From the NCBI GenBank assembly GCA_948511255.1, contig CAOQNC010000022.1, positions 1-9,847 on the forward strand: a DNA stretch of 9,847 nucleotides, in the 5' to 3' direction. Below, one piece after another: positions 6,050 to 9,847 of the stretch (its first letter is position 1; every line of letters begins with the position of its first letter). This DNA comes from an uncultured Candidatus Saccharibacteria bacterium (GTDB lineage: Bacteria > Patescibacteriota > Saccharimonadia > Saccharimonadales > Saccharimonadaceae). Position numbers and translations under genes: made by a program. The notes below the pieces were generated by a model that had not been told where the DNA came from, ran no database searches, and saw only the letters and a list, made by a program, of their open reading frames with translations.

Positions 6050-6986
6050 GTTCTTCTCCTCCATTTCTGATGTGGCTGCGCACATTCTCGCGGGAACCGT
6101 AACGCCAAGCGGCATTTCCAGACAAATGCTGGTAAAGATGCTCCCGGCAACTTTTGAACTCATCGCCAATAAACCCGATCCGATTGAGATAAGTCCTCAT
6201 AGCGAACCGTTCATTTTCCTCCTGGACTTTCCGGTAGCTAGCACTTTTCTGCGTCAGAGCCTGATGATTCAGCGCCAGAGCTAACACGACATAAGCGCGG
6301 ATTTTTCCGGCGTGAAGTGTGCCATTGAACCCCCTGAGTTCCACCGTGTGATGCCCGTGGAAGAAACTGTGGAGATTAAGAAAATGGTAACGGCTGTTGT
6401 GGTAGTGCTGGTTACGGTTTTCCCGATAGCCCTCATACCAGATGTTCTCAATACCGGCAAAGGTTTTGGGCTTCGCCTGATTCAGCCGGTGAACCAGCCA
6501 GGTGTCCATTTTCTTACAGTAGCGCATCCGCTCCGGTTCAATCTGTAGAGCCTTGTAGAACAGATCGTTATGACTGGCAATAATGTTCACAAAGTTGCGG
6601 ATGCTCCGAGGCGTATGGTTGGAGCCGTCCAGATGGATGTGGATGCCGCAGGATGGGTTAGCGAACCCACCGGCCTTGCGGAGTCTCCGCACCAGACCCT
6701 GTAGCGTGTCGATGTCCTCCCGGTAAAGCAGCACCGGACTGACCAATTCCACGCTATACTTTCTGGATGCGTCGACAATGCAGCCTTCGCTCCGATGCTG
6801 ACAGGTGAGACTGCCATCATACATGAACTTCCAGACCCGTCCGTCCCGCGCCGTGATTTGATAGGTATCGTAGTAGTCGCCAAGTTTGGAAATGGTGCCG
6901 CCCAGATATTTCGCGGCGGCCTTTGCCGCTTGGCAGCGGGTAATGCCTGTGAACTCGATTTCTATGCCAAAATGATTGGTAAACAA
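6039..6986 (-). CDS. Amidoligase_2 family ligase
   Basis: A 315-residue predicted ATP-dependent amide-bond ligase with the glutamine-synthetase-like fold. Motifs, numbered from the TTG start: FGIEIEFTG (6-14), with acidic residues for metal/ATP; GIHIHLDG (114-121), the His-x-His strand; and VELRGFNGTLHAGKIRAYV (215-233), the family's Glu-x-Arg-x-Phe signature. Residues 258-297 form a module with FAMR, RIGFIG and GNAAW that recurs in the 294-residue protein of the same operon. The TTG start is chosen because AGGAGG lies 9 bases upstream and homologs start just before NHFGIEIE; an ATG 16 codons earlier (7034) is possible but lacks a ribosome site. Amidoligase_2 genes are known neighbours of cyclotransferase-like genes and were predicted to modify peptides or cell-wall material. 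Substrate here is unknown. Confidence 0.88.
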   Translation of the reverse strand: MFTNHFGIEIEFTGITRCQAAKAAAKYLGGTISKLGDYYDTYQITARDGRVWKFMYDGSLTCQHRSEGCIVDASRKYSVELVSPVLLYREDIDTLQGLVRRLRKAGGFANPSCGIHIHLDGSNHTPRSIRNFVNIIASHNDLFYKALQIEPERMRYCKKMDTWLVHRLNQAKPKTFAGIENIWYEGYRENRNQHYHNSRYHFLNLHSFFHGHHTVELRGFNGTLHAGKIRAYVVLALALNHQALTQKSASYRKVQEENERFAMRTYLNRIGFIGDEFKSCREHLYQHLSGNAAWRYGSRENVRSHIRNGGEEHET

Positions 6987-7213
6987 CTGTTTTGCCCTCC
7001 TTTCCGCACGATGTGTTTTATAGAGGGCATCCACGGATGCGCCTCCATTGGAACACGCACCGTGCCGCCAGATTATTTGCCTATTTTGGCGAATTGACCT
7101 CCTTTCTCGTTATTTTTGTGTCCTGGAGCGGCAAACTATCCGTTGGCGATACAGATGACCGCCGCTCTCGGTGACACTTTGGGGGATTTCATGCCCACGG
7201 ATGGGCGGTGCTA
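6987..7213 (-). other. gap upstream of the amidoligase: second ribosome-like site, small hairpin, no secure gene
   Basis: A 227-base gap, the longest break in the operon. It contains a small hairpin GCCCA-CGGA-TGGGC (7193-7206) just after the stop of the 65-residue gene, and a second AGGAGG (7098-7103) with no ATG, GTG or TTG at a suitable distance. The amidoligase frame is open from about 7100 down to its TTG, so the gene may once have begun here. A 34-codon frame (GTG 7056 region, MRVPMEAHPW...) overlaps the amidoligase start but has no good ribosome site. I see no convincing promoter. Confidence 0.45.
6996..7001 (-). promoter_or_regulatory. ribosome site deciding the amidoligase TTG start
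   Basis: AGGAGG on the minus strand, 9 bases before TTG (6984-6986). It lies inside the reading frame that extends upstream to an ATG at 7034, so it argues for the TTG as the used start. Confidence 0.65.
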
Positions 7214-7411
7214 TCAGGTCATATCGTCCCCCTTTCCCTCGTCATGAGATTTCTGTGTGGTCTTTTCCTCTGCTTCTTTTTTCTGCGCGATGCTCATCGC
7301 CACAGCGATCAGCGCCCGCGCCAGCTTTTCGACATCAGGATTTTCCCGGAACTCCGGCGTAACTTTCACGTCATGGGATGCCATCGGTCGCCCTCGCTTT
7401 CTTTTCTCCAT
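7214..7411 (-). CDS. small charged protein of conjugative elements, function unknown
   Basis: A 65-residue protein with three parts: a basic start (MEKRKRGRP, AT-hook-like), a conserved centre (VKVTPEFRENPDVEKLARAL, then IAVAMSIAQKK) likely helical, and a charged tail rich in Lys, Glu and Asp. Similar short proteins with the VTPEFR...EKLARALI centre occur on Firmicutes integrative elements, as I remember them; no function is known. The ATG at 7411 overlaps the methyltransferase stop by one base (TGATG) and sits 7 bases after AGGAGG; a GTG one codon earlier is equally readable. Possible DNA binding is inferred only from the basic start. Confidence 0.7.
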   Translation of the reverse strand: MEKRKRGRPMASHDVKVTPEFRENPDVEKLARALIAVAMSIAQKKEAEEKTTQKSHDEGKGDDMT

Positions 7412-8412
7412 CACGCCTCCTCCTTTTTTGCCTTTTCTAGCGATTCTGAGGCGTTTTTGGCCGCTTTATCTGCGGAGGCAGATGCTTTAGCGGAATCTTC
7501 CTGCCGCGCCTCGTTCGGCTTTCTACGCGCTTCAGCGGCTATCCGCTCCTCCGCCAGTCTACAAAATGCCAGGTTGATTTCCACGCCAATATAGTGTCTG
7601 CCGTTCCGTTTGGCGGCGAGACCAGTGGTGCCGCTGCCGAAGAACGGGTCGAGCACCACCCCTCCAACCGGACAGCCCGCCAGAATACAAGTTTCTGCCA
7701 GCTGCGGCGGGAAGGTCGCAAAGTGTGCGCCAGAGTATGACGTAGTATTGATGTGCCAGACATCCCGCTTGTTGCGGTGGGTCGGCAGTTCTTCCTCAGA
7801 AACACCAGCCTCACGAGGGCGATTGATAGCCTGTAAGGTCTGCCCCGGCACCCGTTCAGCATATTTATTGCTGCCGCTGCGTCCACTGCGCATCCTGACC
7901 AGTGTCGAGGGCGCGATTGGTTCGGCAATAGCGGCGCGGTCAAAATAATAGTTCTTGGATTTGCTCAGTTGGAAAATGTGTTCATAACTTCGGCTACAGC
8001 GGTCGGTGACGCTCTCTGGCATGGCGTTGCCCTTCTCCCAAATGATGTTGCTGCGCAGATACCAGCCATCGCTCCGAAGCGCCAAGGCCAGCCGCCACGG
8101 GATACCCAGCATGTCCTTCCGCTTCACGCCCTGCTGGGGTCGCTTACAGTAGGTGTCGGCAATGTTCAGCCAGAAGGTGCCGTCCGAACGGAGCACCCGC
8201 TTCACTTCGTGGAATACTTCGACCAACCGTTCTATATACTCCTCCGGTGTAGCTTCGCGCCCAATCTGTCCCTCCGCTTCATAGTCTCGCAGAGCGTAGT
8301 AAGGCGGCGATGTTACGCAGCAATGGATGCTGTCGTCTGGCAAGGTCTGGAGAACAGCGCGGCTATCCCCAGCCAAAATAGTGTCAATCGGAATCGTGAT
8401 TTTCTCTAGCAT
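7411..8412 (-). CDS. orphan site-specific DNA methyltransferase (N4-cytosine/N6-adenine, beta-type order)
   Basis: A 333-residue amino-methyltransferase that transfers a methyl group from S-adenosylmethionine to a base in DNA. The catalytic motif TSPPYY is at 34-39 and the AdoMet-binding motif DPFFGSGTTGLAA at 255-267, so the catalytic motif precedes the cofactor motif, the beta-class order. RNKRDVWHI (213-221) and GRHYIGVEIN (271-280) are further standard segments. SPPY is more typical of N4-cytosine enzymes but related mobile-element enzymes may methylate adenine. Residues about 293-333 are a Lys/Ala/Glu-rich tail. The start MLEKITIPIDTI is chosen for AGGAGG 6 bases upstream and overlaps the previous stop by 7 bases. 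No restriction nuclease is encoded beside it. Likely role: protecting the element from host restriction or marking DNA. Confidence 0.92.
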   Translation of the reverse strand: MLEKITIPIDTILAGDSRAVLQTLPDDSIHCCVTSPPYYALRDYEAEGQIGREATPEEYIERLVEVFHEVKRVLRSDGTFWLNIADTYCKRPQQGVKRKDMLGIPWRLALALRSDGWYLRSNIIWEKGNAMPESVTDRCSRSYEHIFQLSKSKNYYFDRAAIAEPIAPSTLVRMRSGRSGSNKYAERVPGQTLQAINRPREAGVSEEELPTHRNKRDVWHINTTSYSGAHFATFPPQLAETCILAGCPVGGVVLDPFFGSGTTGLAAKRNGRHYIGVEINLAFCRLAEERIAAEARRKPNEARQEDSAKASASADKAAKNASESLEKAKKEEA

Positions 8413-9359
8413 AACGTCCCTCCTTCGCCGCCCTGACAGACCAGCGCCCACAGTTCGTCCTTCGTGATGACCGTAAACAGCCGAGGTTGCTTGTCAAAGG
8501 CTTCTCTGATATGCTTAATCAATTTCTCTTTCCGCTCCACAGTCGGCACGATCCAGACCGTGAGCGGGAACACGCCCGCCTCCTGCTGTTCCAACCCACT
8601 GCGGTAATACTTGTGGTAGCGTTCACACTTATCCACCACCTTAGAGGGCGACTCGGTAGCGAGGTCTACCTCAATGAACCATCTGTCCTCATACTGCCCG
8701 GACATCGTAATCGCAAAGAGGTCGGGTTTGAGCGACAGCATGGAACCATATTCGCTGTAGGTGCGCCAGCACTCCGGCTCCGGCTGGAGGGCAGTCAGTT
8801 TCATGCCGTGCTGCTCTCGACAGATTTCCGTCAGATGGACAGCCACTTCCGCCACTGCCAGCGAGTGCGCGAGAAAGTAGGGGCTCGGCTCGAAGAACCG
8901 CCTCGCCGGGCTGGTGGTCTGTTCGTGGAGACGGAGCAGCCGCTCCCCGGCGTGGGTCAGATGCCAGACCAACCCGCCGGAACCAGCCCGCACCCCACCG
9001 ATGCGGCGGGCGAGATGGTCGACCAGCCCCAACCCCCGGAGCCGCTTCAGAGCACGGGCGGCGGCACGATGCGCGGCAGTCGGCGTGGCGGCAGTGTAGA
9101 AATACAACCGCTGGATTTGCCCAGTCAGGAGGTAGCGGTAGCGTTGGACAGCGGTGAGAATGTCTCTGTCCCTCTCACTGAGTGCGGCGGCGGTTTCCAC
9201 CAGCTGCTGGTGGGTGAGGCGGCGGCGCTCCTCCCCGGCGATAGCTGGAGAAGAAATGGAATTGGTAAAAGAGTCGTGAACCATAAACTTGGAAAAGTCC
9301 GGTGCGGTGCGGCTTTCCCAGCTTTCTTCACCCTCTTGAGGTGTCGTGCGGTTTGACAT
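8406..9359 (-). CDS. Replic_Relax (replication-relaxation, MobC-like) protein
   Basis: A 317-residue protein of the Replic_Relax family, associated with conjugative plasmids and elements and thought to help open or nick DNA at the transfer origin. Residues 58-146 form a winged helix-turn-helix (LSERDRDILTAVQRYRYLLT, ALKRLRGLGLVDHL, VWHLTHAGERLL). Residues 156-175 (EPSPYFLAHSLAVAEVAVHL) are the family's conserved linker. The C-terminal half has KPDLFAI (211-217), WFIEVDLATES (227-237) and Lys240/Lys244, an arrangement that resembles a PD-(D/E)xK nuclease core; that resemblance is my inference. The ATG overlaps the upstream stop by one base (TAATG) with AGGAGG 8 bases before, so it is coupled to the ATPase gene. 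Family confidence is good, biochemical activity uncertain. Confidence 0.87.
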   Translation of the reverse strand: MSNRTTPQEGEESWESRTAPDFSKFMVHDSFTNSISSPAIAGEERRRLTHQQLVETAAALSERDRDILTAVQRYRYLLTGQIQRLYFYTAATPTAAHRAAARALKRLRGLGLVDHLARRIGGVRAGSGGLVWHLTHAGERLLRLHEQTTSPARRFFEPSPYFLAHSLAVAEVAVHLTEICREQHGMKLTALQPEPECWRTYSEYGSMLSLKPDLFAITMSGQYEDRWFIEVDLATESPSKVVDKCERYHKYYRSGLEQQEAGVFPLTVWIVPTVERKEKLIKHIREAFDKQPRLFTVITKDELWALVCQGGEGGTLC

Positions 9360-9847
9360 TAGCGTTTCCTCCTTCCGATAGGCGTTTCCCCGGCATCACC
9401 GCCTAGGGCGCTGTGGTTAATAATGGTTTTGAGGTAGTTTTCCTCGGTTTCTCCGGCTGGTGTGCCGTAAGTTCTCATGCTCCGGGCGTAGAGCTCCGCC
9501 GGGGCGCGGAGAGGTGGCGGTGGCGGCAAAGTCCGCCCCATCACCCAGCCGGTGCTGCGCCCTCCAGCTTGGAACGATGTATAAATCTGGTATCGGGGCA
9601 GCGTCATAAAATCCTCGGCAGTGAGTTCCGGAGCCATCGCCGCCATATCCTTTGCGTCCTTACTGTTCAACCCGAATACTATCTTGTTGCGACAGTTAGC
9701 ATCTACCCCCGCACGGATTTCTGGTGGCAACTGGTCGCGGTATTGGTGTGCCAGCGTCATCCCGACACCCAGCCCCCGCGCCTGTGCCAATGCATCGGAC
9801 AAATCCGTGGGGAGGCTGAGGTAATCTTGGAGCTCATCTATAAAAAC
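9359..9847 (-). CDS. TraG/VirD4- or HerA-like conjugation ATPase, C-terminal part (5' end beyond window)
   Basis: The last 162 residues of a DNA-transfer ATPase. The visible part begins with a Walker B strand, VFIDELQDYLSLP, and continues with the sensor region ARGLGVGMTLAHQYRDQLP, NCRNKIVFGLNSKDA and LPRYQIYTSF, the standard end of the RecA-like domain of coupling-type ATPases (type IV secretion DNA-binding family). A proline run (LPPPPPLRAP) leads to a short hydrophilic tail. Walker A lies outside. Members pump DNA into the secretion channel; the exact subfamily cannot be told from this part. It is first in the visible order and is coupled by TAATG to the Replic_Relax gene. Confidence 0.85.
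   Translation of the reverse strand, partial: VFIDELQDYLSLPTDLSDALAQARGLGVGMTLAHQYRDQLPPEIRAGVDANCRNKIVFGLNSKDAKDMAAMAPELTAEDFMTLPRYQIYTSFQAGGRSTGWVMGRTLPPPPPLRAPAELYARSMRTYGTPAGETEENYLKTIINHSALGGDAGETPIGRRKR

Larger units (their letters stand above)
2659..9847. mobile_element. integrative (probably conjugative or mobilizable) element, one end
   Basis: An element integrated at tRNA-Leu, bounded on the left by the tRNA 3' end and open on the right. It carries a large serine recombinase next to the attachment site, a coupling-protein-like ATPase, a Replic_Relax protein, an orphan methyltransferase and the accessory set amidoligase, gamma-glutamylcyclotransferase, DUF5049 and 'virulence-related' protein, which I know mainly from Firmicutes integrative conjugative elements. 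Nearly all its genes have strong AGGAGG-type ribosome sites, unlike the neighbouring chromosomal genes. Relaxase and VirB4-type genes are not visible, so full self-transfer ability cannot be judged. Confidence 0.85.

Noticed and set aside
6050..6169. 40-codon N-terminal extension of the cyclotransferase-like gene
   Set aside because: The extension lies in another frame of the amidoligase C-terminus, has no ribosome site of its own, and the fold starts right after the MKPKSK start.
6960..7060. A short frame (MRVPMEAHPW...) overlapping the amidoligase start
   Set aside because: It lacks a good ribosome site and I recognise no homolog; it is better explained as a shadow of the open frame leading into the amidoligase.
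7134..7190. An 18-codon frame (MKSPKVSPRAAVICIANG) in the gap before the amidoligase
   Set aside because: No ribosome site, no familiar sequence and too short to support on sequence alone.
8413..8451. 13-codon N-terminal extension of the methyltransferase
   Set aside because: It overlaps the end of the Replic_Relax gene and lacks a ribosome site, whereas the ATG at 8412 has AGGAGG at 6 bases.
8487..9356. A 289-codon plus-strand frame
   Set aside because: It is antisense to the Replic_Relax gene, which has family motifs, AGGAGG and a TAATG junction; the plus frame has none.
1..9847. CRISPR arrays, rRNA genes, IS elements or UGA recoding
   Set aside because: No regularly spaced repeats, rRNA-like sequence or transposase were seen, and TGA ends several genes at overlapping, well-placed junctions.

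Overview
The window joins a stretch of bacterial chromosome (about 1-2660) to one end of an integrative mobile element (about 2660-9847, running off the right edge). Every protein gene is on the minus strand; only a tRNA-Leu gene is on the plus strand. The TypA-like GTPase has a form I associate with Patescibacteria (candidate phyla radiation), and beside it are a signal-peptide plus C-terminal-anchor protein of the DUF916 type and a small secreted Ser/Thr-rich protein, a pair familiar from Saccharibacteria. This host assignment rests on recall of family resemblance, not on a search. TGA, TAA and TAG all act as stops, so there is no sign of the UGA recoding of Gracilibacteria.

Chromosomal side: the 5' part of typA (1-744) is preceded by a textbook sigma-70 promoter so close to the ATG that the mRNA should be almost leaderless. 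Upstream lies a two-gene cell-surface operon (795-2428) with its own promoter. A divergent promoter drives tRNA-Leu(GAG) at 2573-2661.

Junction: a large serine recombinase (2600-4345) is read towards the tRNA and its frame runs into it. Its last 20 codons and its stop are the antisense of the tRNA gene, which marks the 3' half of tRNA-Leu as the attachment site. The recombinase has its own -35/-10 promoter and is separated from the rest of the element by a strong hairpin.

Element: going with transcription (from 9847 down), there is the C-terminal end of a TraG/VirD4-type (or HerA-like) conjugation ATPase, a Replic_Relax (MobC-like) protein, an orphan DNA methyltransferase, a small basic/acidic protein, then an Amidoligase_2 protein, a gamma-glutamylcyclotransferase-like protein, a DUF5049 protein and a 294-residue protein of the type found as a 'virulence-related protein' on Firmicutes integrative conjugative elements. 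Most starts carry AGGAGG-like ribosome sites and most junctions overlap by 1-11 bases, so the set looks translationally coupled. It combines transfer functions, DNA marking and a putative ligase/cyclotransferase peptide-chemistry module.

The most interesting points are the borrowed tRNA tail of the recombinase, the apparent spread of a Firmicutes-style cassette into a Patescibacteria-like host, a 40-residue module shared by the amidoligase and the 294-residue protein, and an apparent pair of compensating frameshifts directly after that module.
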